From Methylovorus glucosotrophus (lineage in GTDB: Bacteria; Pseudomonadota; Gammaproteobacteria; Burkholderiales; Methylophilaceae), in contig NZ_VMSE01000001.1 in the NCBI RefSeq assembly GCF_009858335.1, forward strand, positions 1,178,001 through 1,242,000: a DNA stretch of 64,000 nucleotides. Reading direction: 5' to 3'. This document shows, piece by piece, positions 46,873-55,486 of the stretch (its first letter is position 1; the number at the start of each line of letters is the position of its first letter). The translations under genes were made by a program, and so were the position numbers. The notes under the pieces were generated by a model. That model searched no databases. It was given only the letters and a program-made list of their open reading frames with translations, and was not told where the DNA came from.

Positions 46873-49122
46873 CTAGTAGGTAAACTCCGCGACAATCCGG
46901 ATATTTCGACCCGGTGCGACATTGCCGATGGTGCCACCAAAAGCGCCATCCAGCCGGTACTCTTTGTTAGCCAGATTCTCGCCGATCAGGCGAAACCCCA
47001 TGTGGGATGTCGGGGCCCAATGTATACCGGCATTAAACACTTCGTAACCATCTTGCGTGCCAAACTCCAGAGGAATGGAGCCCCCGCCTGCTGTGACTAC
47101 GGTGCGCTGCGCAACCCGACGATAGCTGATATTGGCGTCCACCCTGGCATGCAGGTTTGCCCCTAACGTTATATTCAAAGCATTCCCCGGTACGGTATAC
47201 AGGGGGACATATTCTTTACCATCAAATAGGGCGCCGCTGATTCGGGAATACGATACGCGGCCATACAGTTTGCCCGCCGACATTGTGCTTTCAAACTCAA
47301 CGCCATTTCGACGTTCCCAGCCATCCTGAACAATCTCCCCGGCCTCGTTTTGCCGTAAAGACGTCAGCAGATGGCTGGTGCGTATATGGAAAAAATTGAG
47401 CTTGGACGTGAGCTGGATATTGCTACCGAACAATCTTGGTGTCTGGTAACTAATGCCGGCTTCAGTGGATTCCGAGGTCTGAGGGCGATAAAGATCGCCA
47501 CAAATCTGCGAGGCCGGGCCGTTGGATGTGAATGCCCTCAGGCAACGGCTGAATACGCCTTGCGTGAAATATTCGTCCACCAATGGTGGACGAAACCCTT
47601 GTCCATAATTGCTGTACAGGGTGAGTTGCTGGTTCGATGCCTGAGGTAACAAGGCATAGGCTAGACCCAGACTGTAGCTTTCCTGGCGAAATTTGATAGT
47701 GGATGCCTGATCGTACTGTTCAAGCAAAGCCAAGGTGCCGCCCGCGGCCTCGACTTGGTAAAAGTCTTTGCGGAATCCGGGCATGATGCTCAAGCGTCCC
47801 AGGGTCAGTTTTGGTTGCAAATAATAGGCAACGTAGGATTTGGTACCCGGTGGTGCCGAGGCATTGAAGCCATTGGGGTAAAAGCTTTGGCTGTAAGCCG
47901 TATTGTCGTAATAGCGGCTCACTTCACGCTCGTTTTTGTTGTACTGCAGGCCCAGCAACAGTTCCAGACTCCAATCCTTGTTTTCAATCATGCGTGAACG
48001 GTTGCTGATATCGAGATTGGTTGTTTCGTATCGGTAGTAGTCATTTAGGTTGCCGCGGCAAAGAATGGGAGTGCAGAGCGGGTTGATACTCGACATGCCG
48101 GGCCGGATCAAATCGTGCAGGTCGGTATAACCTTTGCCAAATATCGCCTTGAAATCCACCCAGCGGTTATCAGGTCGGTATTGCAGGGTTTCTGACCAGG
48201 TCAGATCTTCAATGCTGCGGATGACATTGCCGAAAGTACCTGGCTGACCGCCAGTGGCATCATAAGGCTGCAGGCCACTGTCTTCAAAGCTGACCACGGA
48301 GGTGGTCAATTGCACGCTTTCGCTAGGGAATACACTGACTTTCAGCAGTTTGGAGATCGAGCTGATGGCAGAACTTTCCAACCTGACGCCCCCTGGCTGC
48401 ATGATGTCGTTGGACTGGCGATTGGAGTAGTTGAAGAGAATATCAATCCGCTCATCCGGCCGTCCATACACCATGTAGGAGCGTGAATATTCGTCGTTAT
48501 TATTGGCATAGCCGAATTTGGCGCGTGCACCATAGCGCTGGCCGGGTTGCAGCAGGTCGGCGGCATCTTTGGTGGTGGCAATGATGGTCCCGCCCAGTGA
48601 ACCTGAGCCACTGGTAATTTGCGGCCCGCGCTGTACTTCTACGCTTTTTAGCAGTTCAGGTTCCAGAAAAGTACCGCCCATGCGGTATTTCTCAAATCCC
48701 TTGGGAATCCCATCCACCTTTACGGCCACATCTTCATTGTCGGCATAGCCGCGGATGTTGAATGACATCCCGCTTGGGCGTGGCCCGCCATTGATCGCCA
48801 CACTGGGTACATCGCGTATGGCATCGAACAGGGTCGCAGGTTGCAGGCGTTCGAGATCTTCGGTGGTGATGGTGGTAATGGCGCGTGTTGTGTCGATGCG
48901 CTCATCTTCAAGCTTACGGGCACTTACGCTGACTTCGGGCAAGGTTTGCTCAGGGACAGGGGCGGCCTTTGTATTGCTATTAACCGTAGTATCTGCTGTC
49001 GTGTTTTCGGTATTCAAAAGTTCAGCGTGAGCAGGGGCAGATAGCGCATTAAGTGCGACAAGGAAAATAATCATTAGCCGTCGCGCGTCAGGCAGACGGA
49101 TTCCGGCAGGCGGAATTAGCAT
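46873..49122 (-). CDS. TonB-dependent receptor, haem/hemophore receptor-like
   Basis: 749 residues from ATG 49122; ATG 49074 (MIIFLVALNALSAPAHAE) gives a more compact signal peptide and may be the true start. Plug domain with PEVSVSARKLEDERIDTTRAI and VKVDGIPKGFEKYRMGG; then a barrel ending in the aromatic FTY. GQGFRPPLVDEYF resembles the FRAP box and RPQTSESTEAG the downstream box of haem receptors; a loop between them carries two cysteines. It lies downstream of a PEP-CTERM gene and a Fur-controlled promoter. Substrate (haem or iron chelate) is inferred. Confidence 0.87.
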   Translation of the reverse strand: MLIPPAGIRLPDARRLMIIFLVALNALSAPAHAELLNTENTTADTTVNSNTKAAPVPEQTLPEVSVSARKLEDERIDTTRAITTITTEDLERLQPATLFDAIRDVPSVAINGGPRPSGMSFNIRGYADNEDVAVKVDGIPKGFEKYRMGGTFLEPELLKSVEVQRGPQITSGSGSLGGTIIATTKDAADLLQPGQRYGARAKFGYANNNDEYSRSYMVYGRPDERIDILFNYSNRQSNDIMQPGGVRLESSAISSISKLLKVSVFPSESVQLTTSVVSFEDSGLQPYDATGGQPGTFGNVIRSIEDLTWSETLQYRPDNRWVDFKAIFGKGYTDLHDLIRPGMSSINPLCTPILCRGNLNDYYRYETTNLDISNRSRMIENKDWSLELLLGLQYNKNEREVSRYYDNTAYSQSFYPNGFNASAPPGTKSYVAYYLQPKLTLGRLSIMPGFRKDFYQVEAAGGTLALLEQYDQASTIKFRQESYSLGLAYALLPQASNQQLTLYSNYGQGFRPPLVDEYFTQGVFSRCLRAFTSNGPASQICGDLYRPQTSESTEAGISYQTPRLFGSNIQLTSKLNFFHIRTSHLLTSLRQNEAGEIVQDGWERRNGVEFESTMSAGKLYGRVSYSRISGALFDGKEYVPLYTVPGNALNITLGANLHARVDANISYRRVAQRTVVTAGGGSIPLEFGTQDGYEVFNAGIHWAPTSHMGFRLIGENLANKEYRLDGAFGGTIGNVAPGRNIRIVAEFTY

Positions 49123-49149
49123 GAGAGGAGCTCGGATCAGGACTGAAAA

Positions 49150-49175
49150 GCCCCGACCAGGAGTTTGGCCGGGGC
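49150..49175 (-). terminator. Strong hairpin between the PEP-CTERM gene and the TonB receptor
   Basis: On the minus strand GCCCCGGCCA pairs with TGGTCGGGGC (one G-U pair), loop of six, followed by TTTTC. It begins seven bases after the PEP-CTERM stop and ends 28 bases before the receptor ATG. It probably terminates most transcripts or protects the upstream mRNA, giving more surface protein than receptor. Confidence 0.75.
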
Positions 49176-49181
49176 GCAGGC

Positions 49182-49862
49182 TTATGCCAGGTTGTAGCGG
49201 TTTTTACTGCGACGTCGACCCATGAAGCCGATCAAGCCCAGGCCCGCGGCCATCATGCCGTAGGTTTCAGGCTCAGGAACGGGGGAGGTGGCAATCGGCG
49301 CAGATGGACGAGCAACGGTGGCCAGTGCCAGTTGATCCAGGCTCATACTGGAAGTGGTTGAGTTGAAGGCAAAGGTATACAGCGAAGAAGCTGCTACATT
49401 GCTCCATAGCCAGTATTGCTCTTGTTCTGCCGTAGCGCCGCCCATGACGGTGCCTTGGTCTTCATGAAATGCCAGGGTGGAGGTGGCGGCAACGCCATTC
49501 AGTGTCGCTGTGGTATTGGCCAGCGTACCCAGGGTACCTATACGCATATACACGTCAAAAAAGCCGGAGGTTGCGCTGCTGACCAGGGTAGAAACGAAGC
49601 TGGTAGCGCTTGCAAAGCTGTAAATATTGCCGCCACTGGTGACGAAGGAAGTGCCGCTGGTTTCTTTGACCGTGCCGCCAGAACCATAGTCAGCGGAGTT
49701 GTCGGTTGTACCGCCAAAGTTGTCCCATGCTGCAAAATCGGTCAGGGTTGCACTGCCCCAGGGTGCGGCAGAATCCCAGACATTGGTAGTAGCGAAGGCG
49801 GAGCCGCTGAACGCAGCGCCGAGTACCAGGGTAAGTGCGGATAGTTTTGTAGATAACGTCAT
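49182..49862 (-). CDS. PEP-CTERM-sorted exported protein
   Basis: 226 residues. Sec signal peptide ending AFA-TT (about 25). The mature part is rich in Ser, Thr, Ala and Gly and probably beta-rich, with one histidine (133) and no cysteine. The C-terminus has the full sorting signal: VPEPET (195-200), a hydrophobic stretch (203-215) and RRRSK. In the PEP-CTERM system exosortase cuts this signal and attaches or releases the protein at the surface. ATG 49862 has GAGGA upstream. Its place in an iron-regulated operon before a haem-receptor-like protein suggests a ligand-capturing role, which is inference. I see no convincing similarity to HasA. Confidence 0.87.
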   Translation of the reverse strand: MTLSTKLSALTLVLGAAFSGSAFATTNVWDSAAPWGSATLTDFAAWDNFGGTTDNSADYGSGGTVKETSGTSFVTSGGNIYSFASATSFVSTLVSSATSGFFDVYMRIGTLGTLANTTATLNGVAATSTLAFHEDQGTVMGGATAEQEQYWLWSNVAASSLYTFAFNSTTSSMSLDQLALATVARPSAPIATSPVPEPETYGMMAAGLGLIGFMGRRRSKNRYNLA

Positions 49863-49969
49863 GATAGTCCTCGTGAATATGCCGTTGACCCTTCCTCTCG
49901 AAGGCGCTGTTAGGCGATTGGCTCAACATTACAAATCCACGGTCCCACACCGTCGGATGAATACAACAA

Positions 49970-49983
49970 CCGGCCTTGGCCGG
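49970..49983 (-). terminator. Small G+C-rich hairpin after the 75-residue gene
   Basis: CCGGCC-AA-GGCCGG on the minus strand, followed by TTGTTGTATT. The loop is too short to be free in its full form. It lies between the first and second genes of the iron operon. It may weaken transcription or set mRNA stability; a terminator function is uncertain. Confidence 0.35.
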
Positions 49984-49989
49984 GGTAAA

Positions 49990-50217
49990 TCAGGATTCCA
50001 GCAGCGTTGCACTTTCAGATGTATGTGCTACTGCCATGCCTGTGGGTTGAAAGTCCACCACAAAGCGATATTGCTTGCCGCAGTCGATGATGACCTCTTT
50101 CTGGCCCCGGCGCAGGATGCGCATTTCCACTTTAAGATTGCCAAAGCCATCGTGCCCGATCAGCTCATCGAAGAGCGACAGCAGACATTTTTTTGCGGAG
50201 GATGGAGTAGTGGACAT
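49990..50217 (-). CDS. 75-residue protein, first gene of the Fur-regulated operon (possibly HemP-like)
   Basis: Cytoplasmic, no signal or membrane segment, two cysteines. The centre (QKEVIIDCGKQYRFVV) loosely follows the HemP pattern of small haem-uptake proteins, which read like RELLIEHNGQLYRLR, but the usual C-terminal KLILTK is absent. ATG 50217 has GGGAAG upstream and lies about 29 bases from the predicted start of transcription under the Fur box. I cannot assign it with confidence. Confidence 0.65.
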   Translation of the reverse strand: MSTTPSSAKKCLLSLFDELIGHDGFGNLKVEMRILRRGQKEVIIDCGKQYRFVVDFQPTGMAVAHTSESATLLES

Positions 50218-50251
50218 CGTGCAGTGCTTCCCGGTTATCGTAATTTTTCAT

Positions 50252-50281
50252 AATGATAATGATTATCATTTGAAAGATCAA
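50252..50281 (-). promoter_or_regulatory. Fur box overlapping a promoter for the iron operon
   Basis: The palindrome AATGATAATGATTATCATT at 50252-50270 contains GATAAT-G-ATTATC, close to the 19-bp Fur consensus. On the minus strand the promoter is -35 TTGATC (50276-50281), 17-bp spacer, -10 TATCAT (50253-50258), so Fur would cover the -10 and spacer. With iron present the operon should be off. The ZIP gene on the other strand starts 79 bp away. Confidence 0.85.
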
Positions 50282-50334
50282 GCCTCCGATGTGCTTTGTC
50301 CGATTTCCGCATCGTGAGCATCGGGGTTATCCCG

Positions 50335-50340
50335 TATAAT
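50335..50340 (+). promoter_or_regulatory. -10 box of the ZIP gene, predicting a nearly leaderless mRNA
   Basis: Consensus TATAAT ends nine bases before the ATG at 50349, so transcription would start about two bases before it. No ribosome site is visible and the -35 is weak. Confidence 0.45.
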
Positions 50341-50348
50341 GCGCAGCT

Positions 50349-51143
50349 ATGTCGACATTATCAGCCATCATTTTTACCAACCTGGCCGGTGGCGTACTCA
50401 GTATTCTGTGTGCAGCACTTTTTGTTTTAAAAGCCCGTCCAGCCTGGATTCCCATGCTGGTCAGCTATGCTATTGGTGCATTGCTGGGCGCAGCATTCCT
50501 TGAAATATTGCCGCACGCTTTGAATGAAGCTTCCAGTGTGGAGGCGATGGCAATGACGGTGCTGTTTGGCATCCTGTTGTTTTTCATACTGGAAAAGCTG
50601 GTGTTGTGGCGGCATTGCCATGGCAATGAATGCGAGGCGCACAGCGGTCATGAGGCGGCATCATCCTCGCATGGCCACGACCACGGGCATGATCATGGCC
50701 GTAGCGGCATGATGATCATGGTCGGCGATACCTTCCATAATTTTGTGGATGGCATATTGATTGCCGCGGCGTTTATGGTCGACATGAAGCTCGGCATGGT
50801 CACGGCTCTGGCGATTATTGCCCATGAGATTCCGCAGGAAGTAGGGGATTTCCTGATTCTGTTGCATTCGGGATATACCAAGCGTCAGGCCATTCTGCTG
50901 AATCTGCTTTCCAGCCTGGCAACTTTGGGTGGCGGTTTTCTCGCCTATTTTGCCTTGCAAACAGTACAAAGCTGGATTCCCTATATTCTGGGCTTAGCGG
51001 CTGCCAGCATGATTTATGTCGCGGTGGCCGACTTGATTCCCGGTCTGCACAAGCGCACCGAACTCAAGGCGACGGTTCAGCAGGTGCTATTGATCATGCT
51101 TGGCATTGCCTCTATCTGGCTGACCAAGTTTTTCCTGGAGTAG
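50349..51143 (+). CDS. ZIP-family divalent metal transporter
   Basis: 264 residues, eight membrane helices. Helix IV has HNFVDGI and helix V has HEIPQEVGD, the metal-binding histidines and acids of ZIP transporters. A cytoplasmic His-rich loop (SHGHDHGHDHG, near 105-118) lies between helices III and IV. Such proteins import zinc, iron or manganese down a gradient. It is divergent from the Fur-regulated operon; iron import is possible but the metal cannot be told from sequence. The 3' end overlaps the next gene on the other strand by 57 bases. Confidence 0.92.
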   Translation: MSTLSAIIFTNLAGGVLSILCAALFVLKARPAWIPMLVSYAIGALLGAAFLEILPHALNEASSVEAMAMTVLFGILLFFILEKLVLWRHCHGNECEAHSGHEAASSSHGHDHGHDHGRSGMMIMVGDTFHNFVDGILIAAAFMVDMKLGMVTALAIIAHEIPQEVGDFLILLHSGYTKRQAILLNLLSSLATLGGGFLAYFALQTVQSWIPYILGLAAASMIYVAVADLIPGLHKRTELKATVQQVLLIMLGIASIWLTKFFLE

Positions 51144-51323
51144 GGCGGCTTTTTCCTGTGCCAGTTTGCGGCGCCTGCGTTGCGGCGTACCAAACAGCCA
51201 CAGCAGTAGCGCGCATGGCAGCAAGCCATAAAACACAAAGGTCAGGATGCCAGCCACCAGGCTGGGCTCGGTGGCTGCCATCAGTACAGTAACGTACAGC
51301 CAGGCGATGGCAACAATATACAT
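51087..51323 (-). CDS. Small two-helix membrane protein of unknown function
   Basis: 78 residues. Two membrane helices (about 2-19 and 23-45), then a basic cytoplasmic tail ([22 protein letters not shown]). The pattern [30 protein letters not shown] is familiar from uncharacterised betaproteobacterial proteins. The end runs 57 bases antisense into the ZIP gene. Divergent from rimO. Confidence 0.7.
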   Translation of the reverse strand: MYIVAIAWLYVTVLMAATEPSLVAGILTFVFYGLLPCALLLWLFGTPQRRRRKLAQEKAALLQEKLGQPDRGNAKHDQ

Positions 51324-51383
51324 AAGGGCTTTTTCAAAAACTCATGTGATATGAGTGCCCAGATTTTAATTGAGAATATACGT

Positions 51384-52709
51384 ATGAACCAATCCATTCC
51401 AAAAGTAGGCTTTGTTTCCCTGGGCTGCCCCAAGGCATCTTCGGATTCTGAGCGCATCCTCACGCAGCTGCGCGCCGAGGGCTACAGCATTTCTGGCTCC
51501 TATCAGGATTCAGACCTGGTGGTCGTCAATACCTGCGGCTTTATTGATAGCGCAGTGCAAGAATCACTCGATGCGATTGGTGAGGCACTGGCAGAAAACG
51601 GCAAAGTCATTGTGACTGGCTGCCTGGGGGCTAAGGCGGATGTGGTGCAAAACGCGCATCCCAGCGTGCTTGCCGTCACCGGGCCGCATGCGCTGGAAGA
51701 AGTGATGACTGCTGTGCATGCCAATCTGCCTAAGCCGCATGATCCCTATACGGATCTGGTGCCGCCACAAGGCGTGCGCTTGACGCCCAAGCATTACGCT
51801 TACCTGAAAATATCCGAAGGCTGTAACCATCGCTGCAGCTTCTGCATTATCCCGTCCATGCGCGGCGATCTGGTGAGCCGCCCGATAGGGGAAGTGATGC
51901 AGGAAGCGGAAAATCTGGTCAATGCTGGTGTTTCAGAACTGCTGGTTATTTCGCAAGACACCAGCGCGTATGGTGTGGATGTCAAATACCGTACCGGCTT
52001 CTGGAATGGTCGCCCGATCAAGACACGCATGACCGAGTTGGCACGTGGTCTGGGTGATCTTGGCGTATGGGTGCGCATGCATTATGTCTACCCTTATCCG
52101 CATGTCGATGAAATTATCCCGCTGATGGCCGATGGCTTGATCCTGCCTTATCTGGATGTGCCGTTCCAGCATGCCAGCCCACGCATCCTCAAGGCAATGA
52201 AACGTCCGGCAAGCAGCGAAAACAACCTCGCGCGTATCAAGGCATGGCGTGACATCTGCCCGGATATCACTATTCGGAGCACCTTTATTACCGGCTTTCC
52301 TGGCGAGACTGAAGAAGACTTCCAGATGCTGCTGGATTTCCTGCAGGAAGCAGAGCTGGACCGTGTTGGCTGTTTTGCCTATTCCGCTGTGGATGGTGCC
52401 GCTGCGAATGCTTTGCCAGATGCGGTGCCTGAAGAGCTGAAGCAGGAACGTCTGGCGCGTTTCATGGAAGTGCAGGAAGCCATCAGCGCAGAGAAATTAC
52501 AACGTCGGGTAGGGCGCCTGGAAACCGTGCTGGTGGACGAAGTCAATGGCGATGAGGCGATTGCCCGTACCATGTCCGATGCGCCCGAAATCGATGGCGT
52601 GGTGTATCTGGCAGATGCGGAAGGCTTGAATCCTGGTGATCTGGTGGAGGTGCAAATCACCGATGCCGATGGACATGATCTCTGGGGCGGCCCACCGGGG
52701 TCGATTTGA
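51384..52709 (+). CDS. rimO: Ribosomal protein S12 methylthiotransferase RimO
   Basis: 441 residues from ATG 51384; the in-frame ATG 51351 adds 11 residues without similarity. UPF0004 domain with three cluster cysteines (SLGCPKA, NTCGFID, TGCLGAK), radical SAM domain with CNHRCSFC followed by [11 protein letters not shown], and a C-terminal TRAM domain ending [10 protein letters not shown]. It adds a methylthio group to Asp of S12 (Asp88 in E. coli). Confidence 0.96.
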   Translation: MNQSIPKVGFVSLGCPKASSDSERILTQLRAEGYSISGSYQDSDLVVVNTCGFIDSAVQESLDAIGEALAENGKVIVTGCLGAKADVVQNAHPSVLAVTGPHALEEVMTAVHANLPKPHDPYTDLVPPQGVRLTPKHYAYLKISEGCNHRCSFCIIPSMRGDLVSRPIGEVMQEAENLVNAGVSELLVISQDTSAYGVDVKYRTGFWNGRPIKTRMTELARGLGDLGVWVRMHYVYPYPHVDEIIPLMADGLILPYLDVPFQHASPRILKAMKRPASSENNLARIKAWRDICPDITIRSTFITGFPGETEEDFQMLLDFLQEAELDRVGCFAYSAVDGAAANALPDAVPEELKQERLARFMEVQEAISAEKLQRRVGRLETVLVDEVNGDEAIARTMSDAPEIDGVVYLADAEGLNPGDLVEVQITDADGHDLWGGPPGSI

Positions 52710-52743
52710 GGACCAGATAATTCTTGATCAGTGAAGATTATGG

Positions 52744-53085
52744 TCAGGGATTACCGAATAAATCCGGCATGATGGGCTGCGGGCGCTCGGAGTCTGCCCG
52801 CTCTTCCAGAAAGTCCAGTGTGTAGGGGCAGCGCGTTGGTTGCTTGATTGCCTTGCGTTTTTTGCCGGTTTTTTCGGTATTGACGTAGGGGGTTTGACTC
52901 ACCCGAATGTAGCCTGCAGCGAGCAGTTTTTGCGTGGTGGTTTCGAACAGGCTGAGAGGATTGTCGATGTTTTGCAAGGTGATGTTGTTTTTGCTCACCT
53001 TGAGCACGTTATACATCACGAATTTGCTGGATGTCTGCTTGCCGTAGATTTCACCCTTGCAAATCTGGCCAGTCTGAAAATCCAT
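52744..53085 (-). CDS. Uncharacterised 113-residue protein
   Basis: Starts at ATG 53085 with a strong AGGAACG site. Basic, no signal or membrane segment. The N-terminal part (FQTGQICKGEIYGKQTSSKF, VLKVSKNNITLQNI) looks like a small beta barrel; the middle has a Lys/Arg-rich stretch (KTGKKRKAIK); the C-terminus ends IMPDLFGNP. The PDLF ending loosely resembles a sliding-clamp-binding peptide, but this is weak. I do not recognise the family. Confidence 0.65.
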   Translation of the reverse strand: MDFQTGQICKGEIYGKQTSSKFVMYNVLKVSKNNITLQNIDNPLSLFETTTQKLLAAGYIRVSQTPYVNTEKTGKKRKAIKQPTRCPYTLDFLEERADSERPQPIMPDLFGNP

Positions 53086-53133
53086 AATCGTTCCTGAAGT
53101 GCTGTTGAACGCATGATAACGGCATTACAGGGC

Positions 53134-55290
53134 CTACACAAGCTTGTCTTGCGCCAGTAATAGCTTCCCCGCCTGGTCAAAAGGCAATGGCTGACTGAAC
53201 AGAAAGCCCTGCATTTCATCACAACCGATGCTGAGCAGGAAATCGCGTTGCCGTTCGGTTTCCACTCCTTCTGCTACCAGGTTAATACCCAGGTTATGGC
53301 CCAGTGCCACAATCGCTTTCAGAATAGCCTGATTTGCCGTGTCACTTTCCAGCCCCATGACAAAGCTGCGATCTATCTTGAGATTATCAATCGGGAAGTG
53401 CTTGAGGTAACCCAGACTGGAATAACCCGTCCCAAAGTCATCGATGGCAAGTTTTATCCCCAGACCTTTCAAGTCGTTCAACACCTTGATGAACTGAGGT
53501 GAAGTGTCCGCCAGCGTGCCCTCGGTGATTTCCAGCTCGAGCAGTGAGGGCTTAAGCCCCGTCTCTTGCAGCACGCGCGAAATATTGCCGACGAGGTTGC
53601 TCTGCTGAAACTGCCGGGGAGAGACGTTCACCGAAACTGGTACGTCATATCCGGAAAGCTGTGACAAAGCGATGCTTTCCATGCAGGCTTTTTCTAATAC
53701 CCATGAGCCGATCTGCTCGATCAGGCTGCTTTCTTCCGCAATCGGAATAAAGCGATTTGGCGAGATTAATCCTTGCCTTGGGTTATGCCAGCGAATAAGG
53801 GCTTCAACACCGGTAATGCGCTGCGTACGCAAATTGAGTTTGGGTTGGTAATGCAGATGAAATTCGTTGTGCCCCAGCGCGTTGCGCATCTGATACTCCA
53901 TCTCCAGTCGCTCGACCAGAATGGAGTTCAGTTCGCGTGTATAGAACTGGAAATTATTCTTGCCTTCCTGCTTGGCCTTGTACATGGCCGTATCTGCATT
54001 TTTGAGTAGTGTTTCGCTGGTCTTGCCGTCGTCCGGGTACAGGCTGATGCCGATGCTGCTGGTGACGGTAAAGTCCTTGCCTTCAATGCTGCAAGGCTCG
54101 GAGGTCAGGGCCAGCACGCGTTGCAGTGTCTGGCTGAGAGCATCCATGCCGTGAATATTGGAGAGCAGCAGGACAAACTCATCCCCACCTGGCCGGGCAA
54201 CCGTATCACTGTCTCGTATGCAGCTTTCCAGGCGGCGGGCCATGGCGATCAAGAGCTGATCTCCGATAAAGTGTCCCATGCTGTCGTTGATGTCTTTGAA
54301 TTTGTCCAGATCCACAAAGACAACGGCAAGCTTGGATGCCGTGCGATCGGCATAGCTGATGGCCTGTAACAGCCTGTCCTGCATCAGGGTGCGGTTGGGC
54401 AGGCCGGTCAGGTCATCATGCGTGGCCTGATATTCGATCAGGGCGTTATAGCTTTTGCGCTCGGTAATGTCTTCTACCGTGCCTTCAAAATAGAGCAGCT
54501 TGCCTGCGTCGTTGCGAACAGCGCGGGCATTTTCCGAAATCCAGATGGTGCTGCCGTCGCGGCGATAGATTTGCGACTCGAAATTGACTACCCGGTCTTC
54601 AAGTTGCATCAGCGTGAGAAATGCCTGGCGACTTTCGGGTTGCACATAGAGCTGCTGGGCAATATTGTTCAGACTTTGAATGAGTTCTTCCGGACTCTCG
54701 TAGCCATAAATTCGCGCGAGAGCGGGGTTGGCATTGATGTACTGCCCGTCTTGACTGGTTTGGAAAATACCTTCGATTGAATTCTCGAAGATGTTGCGAT
54801 AACGGCGTTCCGCTTCCTGCAGGGCTTGTTCGTTCAGCTTGCGTTGCGTGATGTCCTGGATAAAGCCTTCCAGTGCCTCGACTTGCCCTTGTGGATTGAA
54901 AATGCCGGTTCCGCGCTCATTCACCCAGCGGATTTGACCGTCTATGGTCATGATCCGGTATTCAATTTCAAAACGCTCACGCCGCGATAATGCATCATCG
55001 ACAGTGCTTCTGATGCGAGCGCGATCCTCAGGCAGAGTCAGTTCTTCAAAGCTGGTGCGACCGTTATGCAGCAGTTCGTCGGGGCGATAGCCTGTCAGAT
55101 CAAAACAGCCATCGCTGATAAATAGCATCGTCCAATGCGCATCGACCAGACAGCAATACGCCATACCCTCCATGTTTTTCAACAGGGAGTCCAGTATGTG
55201 CTCCCGGTGCTGGAGCCAGTTGCGTATAAATGCACTCACGCTGGTAGTATAGTCTTCGACTTTACTATGATGAGCTAAGCTGAGTCGCAT
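53134..55290 (-). CDS. PAS-PAS-GGDEF-EAL cyclic-di-GMP signalling protein
   Basis: 718 residues, no membrane helix. Two PAS domains (about 35-150 and 160-285), a GGDEF domain with intact GGDEF in ARPGGDEFVLL, and an EAL domain with EALIRW, NVSPRQF, EITEG, IDDFGTGYSSL, LKIDRSF and LVAEGVET. All catalytic residues expected for both diguanylate cyclase and phosphodiesterase are present, so either or both activities are possible. The PAS ligands are unknown. Confidence 0.94.
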   Translation of the reverse strand: MRLSLAHHSKVEDYTTSVSAFIRNWLQHREHILDSLLKNMEGMAYCCLVDAHWTMLFISDGCFDLTGYRPDELLHNGRTSFEELTLPEDRARIRSTVDDALSRRERFEIEYRIMTIDGQIRWVNERGTGIFNPQGQVEALEGFIQDITQRKLNEQALQEAERRYRNIFENSIEGIFQTSQDGQYINANPALARIYGYESPEELIQSLNNIAQQLYVQPESRQAFLTLMQLEDRVVNFESQIYRRDGSTIWISENARAVRNDAGKLLYFEGTVEDITERKSYNALIEYQATHDDLTGLPNRTLMQDRLLQAISYADRTASKLAVVFVDLDKFKDINDSMGHFIGDQLLIAMARRLESCIRDSDTVARPGGDEFVLLLSNIHGMDALSQTLQRVLALTSEPCSIEGKDFTVTSSIGISLYPDDGKTSETLLKNADTAMYKAKQEGKNNFQFYTRELNSILVERLEMEYQMRNALGHNEFHLHYQPKLNLRTQRITGVEALIRWHNPRQGLISPNRFIPIAEESSLIEQIGSWVLEKACMESIALSQLSGYDVPVSVNVSPRQFQQSNLVGNISRVLQETGLKPSLLELEITEGTLADTSPQFIKVLNDLKGLGIKLAIDDFGTGYSSLGYLKHFPIDNLKIDRSFVMGLESDTANQAILKAIVALGHNLGINLVAEGVETERQRDFLLSIGCDEMQGFLFSQPLPFDQAGKLLLAQDKLV

Positions 55291-55446
55291 GGTCTTGGTT
55301 AGTCATGAGCTTGATGTTTGCAGAAATGCCAATAAGTCTTAATAACAGCATAGCTTTTAGCAAGGATCAGGCCAGAAAGCAGGGCACTGATATGAGGCGT
55401 TCTTGTTCTTTAGAGCTGGCCTGTCGTCCCTGATATGCCATATTTC

Positions 55447-55472
55447 GGTGCGAACAAATACATGTTTGCACC
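55447..55472. repeat. 26-bp imperfect palindrome downstream of the TetR gene
   Basis: GGTGC-g-AACA-N6-TGTT-t-GCACC. It lies 15 bases past the TetR stop and before the PAS-GGDEF-EAL gene promoter region. No T-run follows on the minus strand, so it may be an operator or an mRNA-stabilising stem. Confidence 0.5.
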
Positions 55473-55486
55473 CTAAAGATGCTTGT

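Noticed and set aside
49182..49862. Calling the PEP-CTERM protein a HasA-type hemophore
   Set aside because: No HasA sequence pattern, and HasA is exported by a type I system without a signal peptide, whereas this protein has a Sec signal and a sorting tail. Only a functional analogy is proposed.
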